NCBI GenBank assembly: GCA_022711355.1 | Contig: JAKLFE010000003.1 | Span: 62,001-126,000, forward strand | Origin: Spirochaetota bacterium | GTDB lineage: Bacteria; Spirochaetota; Spirochaetia; Treponematales; Rectinemataceae | DNA: 64,000 bases | Direction: 5' to 3' | In this document: in pieces, positions 23,122 to 30,842 of the stretch | Numbering within the stretch: the first letter of the stretch is position 1 | How the letters are laid out: each line of letters opens with the position of its first letter | Notes under the pieces: generated by a model | The model's input: only the letters and a program-made list of their open reading frames with translations | What the model was told of the DNA's origin: nothing | Database searches by the model: none | Position numbers and translations under genes: made by a program

Positions 23122-26100
23122 CAGGACTCCTTGATCGCCTGCCCGCCGAGGCGCGAGCGGCGCGTGACCAGTATCTCGAGGGCGGGGAGGAGGAAGAGGG
23201 TGAAGACCGTCGAGGAGACGATGCCGCCGATGATGACGACGCCCATGGGCTGGCGCATCTCCGCGCCCGAGGCGCCGAGGCCCAGGGCCATGGGGAGCAT
23301 GCCCAGGACGATGGCTATGTTGCTCATGAGGATGGCCTTGAGCTTGGTGGGGCAGGCGGCCAGCATGGCCTCGACGGCGCCCCGGCCCTCGCGCCTGAGC
23401 TGGTTGTAGTAGTCGAGCAGGAGGATGGCGTTGTTCACGACGATGCCGACGAGCATGACGATGCCCAGGAGGGCGATGAAGTTGAGGACCGTGCCCAGGG
23501 GGAGGCAGAAGGCGACGACGCCGATGATGGCCAAGGGTATCGTCGAAAGGATGATGAGGGGCTGGCTGAGGCTCTCGAGTATGGCGGCCATGAGCATGTA
23601 GGTGAGGAGGACCGCGATGACGAAGACGGTGGCCAGCTCCTTGATGGTCTCCCCGAACTGCTCCGAGGTACCCGCCTGCTTGAGGCTGTAGCCGGCCGGC
23701 AGCTCCACGTCCTTGGCCGCCTCCATGACCGCCGAGAGGACGGAGCCCTGGGCGTAGCCGGGGAGGAGCTCCGCGGTGATCTCCACGGTCCGGTACTTGT
23801 CGGTGCGCATGATCTTGCTGTAGCCGTCGGCGAAGCCGAGCTTCGCGTAGCGCGAGAGGGGATTGACCCCGGCGGAGGAGACGACGGGGATGTTCTTGAG
23901 GTCCTCGAGGTCGAGGAGGGCCGAGTCCTTGATCTGGACGCGGATGTCGTACTCCTCGCCGCCTTCTTTGTAGCTCGTCGTCACGAGGCCCGCGACGGCC
24001 GCCCGGAGGGCGACGGCGACGGACTGGACCGTGAGGCCGTCCTCCGAGATCAGCTTGCGGTCGGGCTCGAAGACGAGCTCGGCCTTGCCCGCCTTGGAGC
24101 TCAGGGCGGGGTTCGTGATCCCGGGCACGGCGGCGATGCGCGATTCGAGCCGCTGGGCGAGCTCGAGGAGGAGCTCGTTGTCCTGGCCTCGGAGGTAGAG
24201 GTCGATCGAGGCGTTCGTCCCGCCCATGTTCATCTCGGAGAGGGGAGAGACCCGGATCTTGGCGCCGGGGACCTCGGCGAGGTCGCGCGTCATCCGCGCG
24301 GCGATCACCGCGTTGCTTTCCGAGCGGGCCTTCCGGGGCGTTATGAAGACGTCCATCTGGGCGACGCTGACGTCCTGGTCGAGGGAGCCGAGGGTGCCGA
24401 GGTTCGTGAGGATGGACTCGACCTCGTCGTGGGCCGCGACCCGGTCCTCGATCGTCTTCAGGAGTGCGGCGGTCGCCTCGAGGTCTGAGCCCTGGGGGAG
24501 CTCCACGCTCACCTGGATCTTGCCGCCGTCCGTCCGGGGCGTCAGCTCCATCTTTATGAGGGGGAAGAGGGCGATGGAGAGGACGAAGAGGGCGACCGTG
24601 GCTCCCGTGACGAGGGCGCAGCGGGCCTTGTTCTTCAGGATCCAGGCCAGGAGGCGGCCATAGGCATTCTCCCAGCCCTTGAACAGGGCCTCGAGGGCCA
24701 GGCTCAGCCTGCCCTCGCGCTTGGCCTTTTCAGGCAGGATGCGGGAAGCCATGAGGGGGGTCAGGGTGAAGGAGACGAGGATCGAGAAGAGGGTCGCGAT
24801 GACGATGGTGTAGGCGAAGTTGTTGAGCATCGCGCCCATGATGCCGGACATGTTGGCGAGGGGCACGAAGACCGCGACGTTCGTCAGCGTGGAGGCGATG
24901 ACCGCTACGACGACCTCTTTGGTGCCTCGCGATGCGGCCTCGGCGCGGGAGTGGCCGAGCTCCTTGTGCCGGAAGATATTCTCGAGGACGACGACGGAGT
25001 TGGCCACGAGGGTGCCCGTGGAGCTCGACAGGCCCATGAGGGAGAGGATGTTGAGGCTGATGCCCATGGCCTTCATGACGAGGAAGGTGGCGACGATGGA
25101 GAAGGGCATGGCCAGGGCGATGATGAGGGTCGAGCGCAGGTCGTGGAGGAAGAACAGGAGGACGAGGCCCGTGAAGATGATGCCCTGGTAGATGTTGCCC
25201 ATCGTGTCGTTGACGGAGTCGCGCACGAAGGTGGCGTCCTCCTTGATGACCTTGATGCGGGCGCGGCCTCCCGACTCGGCCTCGATGCCCGGGATACGCT
25301 TCTGTATCTCCTCGACGACCTCGATGGTGTTGGCGCTGGGGTTCTTGACGACCTTGACCAGGAGGGCGTTCTCGCTCCTCGTCCCGGCCTTCTTGTCCAG
25401 GAGGATGGTCCTTTCGCGGACCTCGGTGTTGGCGTCCTTGACCTCGGCCAGCTGGCGGAGCTTGAAGGTCCCCGTGGCCGTGGGCAGGTCGAGGTCGCGG
25501 ATCTCGTCGAGGCTCTTGAACTCGCCTTTGAGGCGGACGGGGACGTCGCGCCCCTCTATCTGCAGGTTGCCGCCGGGGAGCTCGACGTTGGCCGCGCCGA
25601 GGATGCCCGCGACCTGCTGCGGCGAGACGGAGCGCTCGAAGACCGTAGACCGGGCCAGCTCCACGCGGATCTCCCGCTCCTGGCCGCCCGAGAGCTCGAC
25701 GCTGCCGACGCCGGAGACCTGCGAGATGCGGTCGGAGACCACGGTGTCGGCGAAGGTGTAGAGCTCGGTCGGGGCCATGTCGCCCTCGACCACGAGGTTC
25801 ATGACGGGGGAGGCAGAGGCTATGTCGATCTTGGAGATCGCGGGGCGCTCGGCGTCGGCGGGCAGGCTCGAGATGATGACCTCGACCTTGTCCTTGACCT
25901 CCTGGAGGGCGAGGTTGTCGTCCGTGCCGTACGCGAACTCGACGATGACGACGGAGACGCTGTCCATCGAGTAGGAGGTCACCGACTCGATGTCGGCTAT
26001 GGCGGTGACCTGGTCCTCGATCCGCTTGGATATCTGGCTCTCGACCACGTCGGGGCTCGCCCCCGCGTACAGGGTCTGGATGGTCACGTAGGGTATCTTG

Positions 26101-26219
26101 ATGTTAGGGACCAGGCTGGCCGGGATGGAGAAGTAGGCCAGGGCGCCGAAGAGGACCAGGGCGACGAGGATGACCGATATGAGGATCGGCCTCTTGATAG
26201 AGAGGTCTACGAGGTTCAC
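23121..26219 (-). CDS. RND efflux permease (HAE1, AcrB/MexB-like)
   Basis: A 1032-residue proton-driven pump with the standard 12-helix, two-loop architecture. The first helix begins SIKRPILISVILVALVLFGALAYFSIP. The second half repeats it from KNKARCALVTGATVALFVLSIALFPLI (about residue 510). Porter-domain motifs such as PDVVESQISKRIEDQV and GGQEREIRVELARS are in place. The membrane relay region contains NILSLMGLSSSTGTLVANSVVVLENI. That segment lacks the paired Asp of the classic AcrB GLLVDDAIVVVEN, having Ser-Thr-Gly-Thr-Leu-Val-Ala-Asn instead, so proton coupling may differ. The gene lies between hlyD and tolC. Confidence 0.92.
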   Translation of the reverse strand: MNLVDLSIKRPILISVILVALVLFGALAYFSIPASLVPNIKIPYVTIQTLYAGASPDVVESQISKRIEDQVTAIADIESVTSYSMDSVSVVIVEFAYGTDDNLALQEVKDKVEVIISSLPADAERPAISKIDIASASPVMNLVVEGDMAPTELYTFADTVVSDRISQVSGVGSVELSGGQEREIRVELARSTVFERSVSPQQVAGILGAANVELPGGNLQIEGRDVPVRLKGEFKSLDEIRDLDLPTATGTFKLRQLAEVKDANTEVRERTILLDKKAGTRSENALLVKVVKNPSANTIEVVEEIQKRIPGIEAESGGRARIKVIKEDATFVRDSVNDTMGNIYQGIIFTGLVLLFFLHDLRSTLIIALAMPFSIVATFLVMKAMGISLNILSLMGLSSSTGTLVANSVVVLENIFRHKELGHSRAEAASRGTKEVVVAVIASTLTNVAVFVPLANMSGIMGAMLNNFAYTIVIATLFSILVSFTLTPLMASRILPEKAKREGRLSLALEALFKGWENAYGRLLAWILKNKARCALVTGATVALFVLSIALFPLIKMELTPRTDGGKIQVSVELPQGSDLEATAALLKTIEDRVAAHDEVESILTNLGTLGSLDQDVSVAQMDVFITPRKARSESNAVIAARMTRDLAEVPGAKIRVSPLSEMNMGGTNASIDLYLRGQDNELLLELAQRLESRIAAVPGITNPALSSKAGKAELVFEPDRKLISEDGLTVQSVAVALRAAVAGLVTTSYKEGGEEYDIRVQIKDSALLDLEDLKNIPVVSSAGVNPLSRYAKLGFADGYSKIMRTDKYRTVEITAELLPGYAQGSVLSAVMEAAKDVELPAGYSLKQAGTSEQFGETIKELATVFVIAVLLTYMLMAAILESLSQPLIILSTIPLAIIGVVAFCLPLGTVLNFIALLGIVMLVGIVVNNAILLLDYYNQLRREGRGAVEAMLAACPTKLKAILMSNIAIVLGMLPMALGLGASGAEMRQPMGVVIIGGIVSSTVFTLFLLPALEILVTRRSRLGGQAIKES

Positions 26220-26228
26220 GGCTGCTCC

Positions 26229-27275
26229 TTAGTTCTTGGCGGCGGGAGCGGCGACCTTGATCGCGGCGCCGTCGGCCAGGCCCTCGAGGCCCTCGCTCAC
26301 GAGCTCCTCCTTGGGCCGGAGGCCCCCGACCACCTCGAACTCGAGGCCGCGCTCCCTGCCCAGGACGAGCTCCCGGCGCTCTGCCGCGCCGCCCTTGGCG
26401 ACGAAGGCGGCGTAGGCGCCGCCCGTCCGGACGAGCTCCTTGCGGGCGAGGACGAGGGCCGCGGGATTGCGGTAGACCTCCACGGCGACGTCGACGCTCA
26501 GGCCGCTCACCAGGCCCTTGCCGCCGCCCGCGAAGGTGACGGTGACCGGGAAGGCCTTCTTGTCCGGGTCCATGATGAGGGAGACCTCGGTCACGCTGCC
26601 CTCGACCGGCCCGCCCCCGTTCTGGACGCGGGCCCGGGCCCCGGCCTTGACCTGGTCGATCTCCTCGGCGGAGACGTAGATGCGCGCCTCGTAGACCCCC
26701 TGGTTGGAGATGGTGAAGAGGGCGGCGCCCGGCTTCACGTTCTCGGTCGGCCGCACGTTGAGGCGGGTGACGTAGCCGTCGATGGGCGCCTTGACGTCGA
26801 TCATGTCGCTCATCGACTTGAATGAGGCGCGGGCGACGTCGTAGCGCATCCTCGCGTTGTCGAAGTCCTGCTTGGAGATGCCCGCCTCGGCGAAGAGGGC
26901 CGAGCTGCGCTCGAAGGCCGCCTGTGCGTTCTCGAAGGAGACCTTGGCCTGCTGGTAGTTCGGGTTGCCGTGGTCGAAGGAGACGAGGACCTGGTCGCGG
27001 AGGACCCGATCGCCCACCGCGGCCTTGACCTCGCGGACCACGTCGCTGAGCGAGGAATAGGCGGTCGACTCGGATTTGGCGCGGAGGGTGGAGGGGAACT
27101 TGAGATAGACGGAGAAGTCCTCGGGCTCGAGGCTGCGGGTCCGTACCGGGCGCCCTTCCTCGGCGTATATCTGTTCCATGCTCTTGGCTTCGTCGCCCTT
27201 GCCCTTGCCCGCGGAGCCGCAGGAAGCGAGGAGAAGCGCGGCGAGCGCCAGGAGGCCGAGCCTGACTCGTGTCAT
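26229..27275 (-). CDS. RND periplasmic adaptor lipoprotein (HlyD/AcrA-like)
   Basis: A 348-residue membrane-fusion protein. Start ATG 27275 is chosen because AAGGAG lies 7 nt upstream and the signal peptide then reads TRVRLGLLALAALLLASC with a lipobox Cys. Residues about 75-190 hold the split lipoyl domain and short hairpin: VGDRVLRDQVLVSFD, then APIDGYVTRLNVRPTENVKPGAALFTI. Beta-barrel and membrane-proximal domains follow. It links the pump to TolC. It is preceded by the tetR gene and a palindromic operator, so it is the first structural gene of a repressible operon. Confidence 0.92.
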   Translation of the reverse strand: MTRVRLGLLALAALLLASCGSAGKGKGDEAKSMEQIYAEEGRPVRTRSLEPEDFSVYLKFPSTLRAKSESTAYSSLSDVVREVKAAVGDRVLRDQVLVSFDHGNPNYQQAKVSFENAQAAFERSSALFAEAGISKQDFDNARMRYDVARASFKSMSDMIDVKAPIDGYVTRLNVRPTENVKPGAALFTISNQGVYEARIYVSAEEIDQVKAGARARVQNGGGPVEGSVTEVSLIMDPDKKAFPVTVTFAGGGKGLVSGLSVDVAVEVYRNPAALVLARKELVRTGGAYAAFVAKGGAAERRELVLGRERGLEFEVVGGLRPKEELVSEGLEGLADGAAIKVAAPAAKN

Positions 27276-27330
27276 AGGGTAGCTCCTTATCCGTAGGGAC
27301 GGCGCCTCTGTTGGCACGCGGCCCGTGAAT

Positions 27331-27355
27331 ATCGTTCCTTTATGAACGATGTTCA
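27331..27355. promoter_or_regulatory. operator upstream of hlyD (TGAAC-GAT-GTTCA)
   Basis: A perfect 5-bp-arm repeat with 3-bp centre at 27343-27355, overlapping a second inverted repeat ATCGTTC...GAACGAT (27331-27350). It lies in the hlyD leader, just downstream of the proposed promoter, and is the likely binding site of the adjacent TetR protein. Confidence 0.6.
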
Positions 27356-27362
27356 TCAAGGA

Positions 27363-27390
27363 AGATAAAAAAAAGGGCTCGGAGCGTCAA
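27363..27390 (-). promoter_or_regulatory. promoter of the efflux genes
   Basis: On the minus strand TTGACG (overlapping the tetR stop), 16-nt spacer, TTATCT. It lies immediately upstream of the palindromic operator. Confidence 0.45.
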
Positions 27391-28073
27391 GGGGATACGT
27401 TCCCGGGCGGCGGGTGCAGCTCATTGGCCTGCGGCGCGCGGAGGGCGTCGAGGATGATGGTGGAGAAGGCTTTGAAGACCTCCTCGGGCTCGAAGGAGAA
27501 GAAGCGCTCGGGCAGGCCGAGGGAGGCGTTGAACATGACGTCCCTGGTGAAGGCCATGCCGATGTTCAGGACGGTCACCGCCTTGAGCTCCGGATCCATA
27601 TCGGCCCGGATCGAGCCGTCCTCAGCGCCCTCCGCCATGATCGAGGTCACGATGCCCAGGGTCTTGCGGAGCTCGTCGACGGCCATCATCTGGCTCACTT
27701 CGTCGATCGTTCCCTGGGACAGGACGAAGGCGACGCGGCCGTAGAGGAGGAAGGTCTTGTCCTGGCGCAGCTCTTCGAAGACTCGGACGAGGTTCTCGAT
27801 CTTCTGGAAGGCTGTCCGCCCGGGGAGCGAGGCGGCCTTCTCGATGATCCGTCTCATGCGCTCGCCGTGGGCGGCGATGAGGGCGGCGAGGATGTCGGCC
27901 TTGGTCTTGAAATGGAGGTAGACGGCTCCGACGCTGACGTCGGCCCGACGCGCGATCTCGCGGATCGTCGCCTGCTCGTAGGAGGCCTCGACGACGAAGA
28001 GCTGCTCCGCCGCCGCGAGGATGCGCGCGCGGGCCTCCTGTTTTTTCCTTTCCATTCGGGAGTTCTGTTCCAT
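27387..28073 (-). CDS. TetR family regulator of the efflux operon
   Basis: A 228-residue TetR protein. The N-terminal DNA-binding part reads ARILAAAEQLFVVEASYEQATIREIARRADVSVGAVYLHFKTKADIL across about residues 18-65. Start ATG 28073 (MEQNSR) is preferred because AGGAAGG precedes it; ATG 28055 and 28100 are alternatives. It is followed by hlyD, the RND pump and tolC on the same strand and should repress them via 27343-27355. Its own promoter region contains ATATAA-GCT-TTATAT (28108-28122), a possible self-control site. Confidence 0.9.
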   Translation of the reverse strand: MEQNSRMERKKQEARARILAAAEQLFVVEASYEQATIREIARRADVSVGAVYLHFKTKADILAALIAAHGERMRRIIEKAASLPGRTAFQKIENLVRVFEELRQDKTFLLYGRVAFVLSQGTIDEVSQMMAVDELRKTLGIVTSIMAEGAEDGSIRADMDPELKAVTVLNIGMAFTRDVMFNASLGLPERFFSFEPEEVFKAFSTIILDALRAPQANELHPPPGNVSP

Positions 28074-28107
28074 GGAGGCCTTCCTCGGCATGAATGCCAA
28101 GTCCTAA

Positions 28108-28122
28108 ATATAAGCTTTATAT
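28108..28122. promoter_or_regulatory. AT-rich palindrome ATATAA-GCT-TTATAT upstream of tetR
   Basis: A perfect inverted repeat with a 3-bp centre in the tetR promoter region. It may include the -10 and act in self-repression. Confidence 0.45.
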
Positions 28123-28191
28123 AGATATAGTAGCTTCGGATGAGGATTCAGTCAACGGGCATTGCTGTGGCGCGAGGAGGCGATCGGGGGA

Positions 28192-29700
28192 TCAGAAGGT
28201 GAAGACCATGCCCTGCGCGGCGATCTTGTCCTGGAAGGCCGTGAATTCCTCGGGAGGGAGGGGCTTGGCCATGAGGAAACCTTGGAAGCCGCGGCAGCCC
28301 ATGTCCCAGAGTATGTCGAGGGCCTCGGGCCGCTCGACCCCCTCCGCGACGAGGGTGAGGCCGAGGCCCTTGGCTATGGCGACGAGGGAGCGGACGATGA
28401 TGCGGTCCTGGCGGTTGCCGTCCAGGTTCTCGATGAAGAGGCGGTCGATCTTGATCTCGTCGAGGGGGAAGCGGTGGAGGTGGGAGAGGGAGGAGTAGCC
28501 GGTCCCGAAGTCGTCCACCGAGATGTGGACCCCGAGGCTCGAGAAGCGCTCGAGGATCTTGGCCGCGGCCTGGGGATCCCCGAAGAGGCTCGTCTCGGTC
28601 AGCTCGATGGTGAGCTTGTCCGGGTCGAGCCCGGAGGCGGCGATGGCGGAGGCCAGGACCTCGACCGCGTCCTCGGAGTGGAACTGGCGGGCGGAAAGGT
28701 TGACCGAGAGGGCGAGGCTCTTCCTTCCCTCCTTTTGCCAGGCCGCGAGGCGGCGGACGCACTGGTAGATGAGCCATTTCCCCAGGGGGAGGATGAGGCC
28801 CGTCTCCTCGGCGAGGGGGATGAAGGTCGAGGGGCCGAGCAGGCCCTTGGTCGGGTGCTTCCAGCGGATGAGGGCCTCGGCCTCGATCCGGTCGATCCGC
28901 AGGGTCCGGCCCTCGTAGGCCGAGGCGAAGAGCTTCGGCTGGTAGTACATGACGAACTGGTCGCCGATCTTCTCGAGGGCGGGGCTCTCGATGGCCCTGA
29001 TGATCGAGTTCTGCAGCTCGACCCGCTCCACGACGCGCTTCAGGAGCTCGGGCTTGAACAGGACGAAGGACTTGCGGGCCTCGACGGCCGAGCCGGCCGC
29101 GATGTCGGCGTGATGGAGGATGGCCGAGCGCTCCCGGCCGTGCTCGGGCCAGTAGGCGACCCCGGTCGCCGTCTTGATGGCGACGTTGATGCCCGAGAAG
29201 ATATGCGGCTCGGAGAGCCGGGTCGAGAGGGAGCGCAGGAAGGCGCCGAGCTCCTGGCCCTTGGTCCCCGGGAGGATGAGGACGAACTCGTTCTCGTGGG
29301 TGTGGAAGACCCGGTCCCGGGGGCCGAGGAGGCCGGCGATGCGGCAGCCGGTCTGGTAGAGGATCCATTCGCTCACGCTGGATTTCAGGGTCTTACGGAC
29401 GATCGTGTAGGCGTCGCCGAGCTGGACTATGAGGAGGCTGAAGCCTGCGCAGTCGTCGCCCCGCGAGAGCTCCTCGATGAGCTCCTCGAGCTCGAGCTCG
29501 AGGCGGAAGCGGGTCGGCAGGCCGGTTTGGGGCTGGAGGGAGAGCTTGCGCTCGAGCTCGGCGACGCGGCGCGCGAGGCGATCGTTCTCGGCCCGGAGCA
29601 GGGCGCGCTCGTCGTCGGCGGAGGCGCGCGCCGGGCTCTCGCTGGTATCGTCGTACACTGTCGCCTTCGCTCCGTTTCCCGCCGCGCGGAAGCCTGCCAC
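28192..29700 (-). CDS. c-di-GMP phosphodiesterase (EAL) with degenerate GGDEF domain
   Basis: A 502-residue protein. Start GTG 29700 has AAGGA about 7 nt upstream. A coiled coil (residues about 25-60) precedes a GGDEF-fold region whose signature is HENEF, so it cannot make c-di-GMP. The C-terminal EAL domain (about 240-500) looks active: EALIRW, NLSARQF, ELTETSLF, DDFGTGYSSL, KIDRLFI and AEGVE are all present. It should hydrolyse c-di-GMP in the cytosol, perhaps regulated by the inactive GGDEF part. No membrane or sensor domain is evident. It stands alone upstream of truA on the opposite strand. Confidence 0.9.
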   Translation of the reverse strand: MAGFRAAGNGAKATVYDDTSESPARASADDERALLRAENDRLARRVAELERKLSLQPQTGLPTRFRLELELEELIEELSRGDDCAGFSLLIVQLGDAYTIVRKTLKSSVSEWILYQTGCRIAGLLGPRDRVFHTHENEFVLILPGTKGQELGAFLRSLSTRLSEPHIFSGINVAIKTATGVAYWPEHGRERSAILHHADIAAGSAVEARKSFVLFKPELLKRVVERVELQNSIIRAIESPALEKIGDQFVMYYQPKLFASAYEGRTLRIDRIEAEALIRWKHPTKGLLGPSTFIPLAEETGLILPLGKWLIYQCVRRLAAWQKEGRKSLALSVNLSARQFHSEDAVEVLASAIAASGLDPDKLTIELTETSLFGDPQAAAKILERFSSLGVHISVDDFGTGYSSLSHLHRFPLDEIKIDRLFIENLDGNRQDRIIVRSLVAIAKGLGLTLVAEGVERPEALDILWDMGCRGFQGFLMAKPLPPEEFTAFQDKIAAQGMVFTF

Positions 29701-29761
29701 GGTATCTTTCCTTATCGGCCTCGGCCGGGCGTTTCTGCACCGCAAACCCGCGCCCCGAAGC

Positions 29762-29791
29762 TTGACCGATGCGGCCCGGGGCCGGCATCAT
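29762..29791 (+). promoter_or_regulatory. leaderless-type promoter of truA
   Basis: TTGACC, 18-nt spacer, CATCAT. The -10 ends 6 nt before ATG 29798. Confidence 0.55.
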
Positions 29792-29797
29792 CCCTCC

Positions 29798-30553
29798 ATG
29801 GGCCGCCGCAACTTCCTCCTCGTCCTCGCCTACGACGGCTCGGGCTTCCGCGGCTGGCAGCGCCTGCCCGGCCCGGGGGCAGGCCGGAGCGTGCAGCTCG
29901 CCGTCGAGGAGGCCCTCGCCGCCGTCCTCGGCGTCCCCGGCGAGCGGGTCGAGGTCGCGGGCGCGGGCCGCACCGACGCCGGGGTCCACGCCGAGGGTCA
30001 GGCGGCCAGCTTCCACTCCCGCACCGCCCTCGGGCCCGAGGCGATCAGGGCGGCCCTCGACGAGGCCCTGCCGCCGGACATCGGCTGCCGTTCGTGCCGG
30101 GAGGTGGATCCGCGCTTCCACGCCCGCTTCCGGGCAAAGGCCAAGGTCTACCGCTACCGCCTCCACGTGGGGACAGACCCCGACCCGGCCTGCCGGTCGA
30201 CGAGCTACCACGTCCGGGGGCCCCTCGACCTGGCCGCGATGGAGGCGGCGGGGAAGGAGCTCCTCGGCGAGCGGGACTTCCGGGCCCTTTCGAACGCCAG
30301 GGGCAAGGCCGATACCCGCCGTCGCCTGGACCGGGCGAGCGTCGAGCGCGCAGGGGCCTTCGTCAACCTGTACTTCGAGGGCTCGGGCTTCCTTTACAAC
30401 CAGGTACGGATCATGGCCGCGCTCCTCCTGGAGGCGGGGCTCGGGCGGATCGGGCCCGGCGGGGCTGGGGCGATACTCGAGTCCGGGGACAGAGCTCGGG
30501 CGCCCGGAGCCCTGGGCGCCTACGGCTTATGCTTGATGCATGTTAAGTACTGA
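29798..30553 (+). CDS. truA: tRNA pseudouridine(38-40) synthase
   Basis: A 251-residue pseudouridine synthase that modifies positions 38-40 of tRNA anticodon arms. The N-terminal LVLAYDGSGFRGWQ and the catalytic-Asp motif GAGRTDAGVHA (about residues 56-66) are diagnostic. FHARFRAKAKVYRYRL and GSGFLYNQVRIMAALLLEAG are later family motifs. A full copy of the dispersed element lies in frame (30169-30181, read G-T-D-P in a loop), and a degenerate one lies near the C-terminus (30485-30497). The protein therefore tolerates them. The start is set by the promoter rather than a Shine-Dalgarno. Confidence 0.95.
   Translation: MGRRNFLLVLAYDGSGFRGWQRLPGPGAGRSVQLAVEEALAAVLGVPGERVEVAGAGRTDAGVHAEGQAASFHSRTALGPEAIRAALDEALPPDIGCRSCREVDPRFHARFRAKAKVYRYRLHVGTDPDPACRSTSYHVRGPLDLAAMEAAGKELLGERDFRALSNARGKADTRRRLDRASVERAGAFVNLYFEGSGFLYNQVRIMAALLLEAGLGRIGPGGAGAILESGDRARAPGALGAYGLCLMHVKY
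30169..30181. repeat. dispersed element GGGGACAGACCCC, in frame in truA
   Basis: Read as G-T-D-P within LHVGTDPDP. Confidence 0.85.
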
Positions 30554-30576
30554 GCGAGGCCGACGGCTTCAGGCTC

Positions 30577-30603
30577 GGGGACAGACCCGCTGGGGACAGA
30601 CCC
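30577..30603. repeat. two tandem copies of the GGGGACAGACCC element
   Basis: Copies at 30577-30588 and 30592-30603, 3 bp apart, between truA and the Asn leader promoter. Confidence 0.85.
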
Positions 30604-30619
30604 TCGTGCAGGAGGGCGC

Positions 30620-30649
30620 TTGACGCCGCCCGACGCGAGGGTATATAAA
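30620..30649 (+). promoter_or_regulatory. promoter of the Asn leader and synthetase gene
   Basis: TTGACG (30620-30625), 18-nt spacer, TATAAA (30644-30649); TATATA at 30642 with 16-nt spacing is an alternative. The -10 ends 6 nt before the leader ATG at 30656. Confidence 0.65.
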
Positions 30650-30655
30650 GCTTCT

Positions 30656-30742
30656 ATGAGTAAGAGCGCGCCGCTCGTCCTTCGGACGAACAACAATAAT
30701 AACCGGACCGCCGCCGCGGCGGAGCCGGTGCCGCGCGCGTAG
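30656..30742 (+). CDS. Asn-rich leader peptide (28 residues)
   Basis: The ORF starts right after the -10 box and encodes MSKSAPLVLRTNNNNNRT followed by an Ala/Pro-rich tail. Codons 12-16 are five consecutive Asn codons (AAC AAC AAT AAT AAC, 30689-30703), in a genome where AAT is otherwise rare. It ends at TAG 30740-30742, 100 bp before an asparagine synthetase-like gene, with a perfect terminator in between. This is the classical design of a ribosome-mediated attenuation leader sensing charged tRNA-Asn. The ORF is too small for ordinary gene finders. Confidence 0.8.
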   Translation: MSKSAPLVLRTNNNNNRTAAAAEPVPRA

Positions 30743-30795
30743 ACTCGCTCGACCTGTACTCGGGAGACCGGCCTTCGTAGGCCGGTCTTTTTTTT
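30675..30795 (+). promoter_or_regulatory. transcription attenuator of the asparagine synthetase-like gene
   Basis: The leader RNA can form competing structures. An early hairpin, TCGTCC-TTC-GGACGA, lies at 30675-30689. A protecting hairpin pairs ACCGG with CCGGT (30702-30706 with 30725-30729) and CCGCCG with CGGCGG (30708-30713 with 30717-30722). An antiterminator pairs GCCGGT (30724-30729) with ACCGGC (30767-30772). The terminator is at 30765-30795. A ribosome stalled on the Asn codons would cover the 5' arm of the protecting hairpin. That frees GCCGGT to pair with the terminator arm and allows read-through. Confidence 0.75.
30765..30795 (+). terminator. attenuator terminator
   Basis: AGACCGGCC, loop TTCGTA, GGCCGGTCT, then eight T (30788-30795). 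This is a perfect 9-bp intrinsic terminator placed inside the leader, 47 bp before the synthetase ATG. Confidence 0.92.
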
Positions 30796-30842
30796 GCCCG
30801 CGGCTCGGCCGCGAGGCGCGGCTGAAAGGCAAGGATAGGATA

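Noticed and set aside
28162-30546. 794-codon plus-strand frame across the EAL gene and truA
   Set aside because: Antisense/out-of-frame shadow of the EAL protein, whose motifs are on the minus strand, and of truA.
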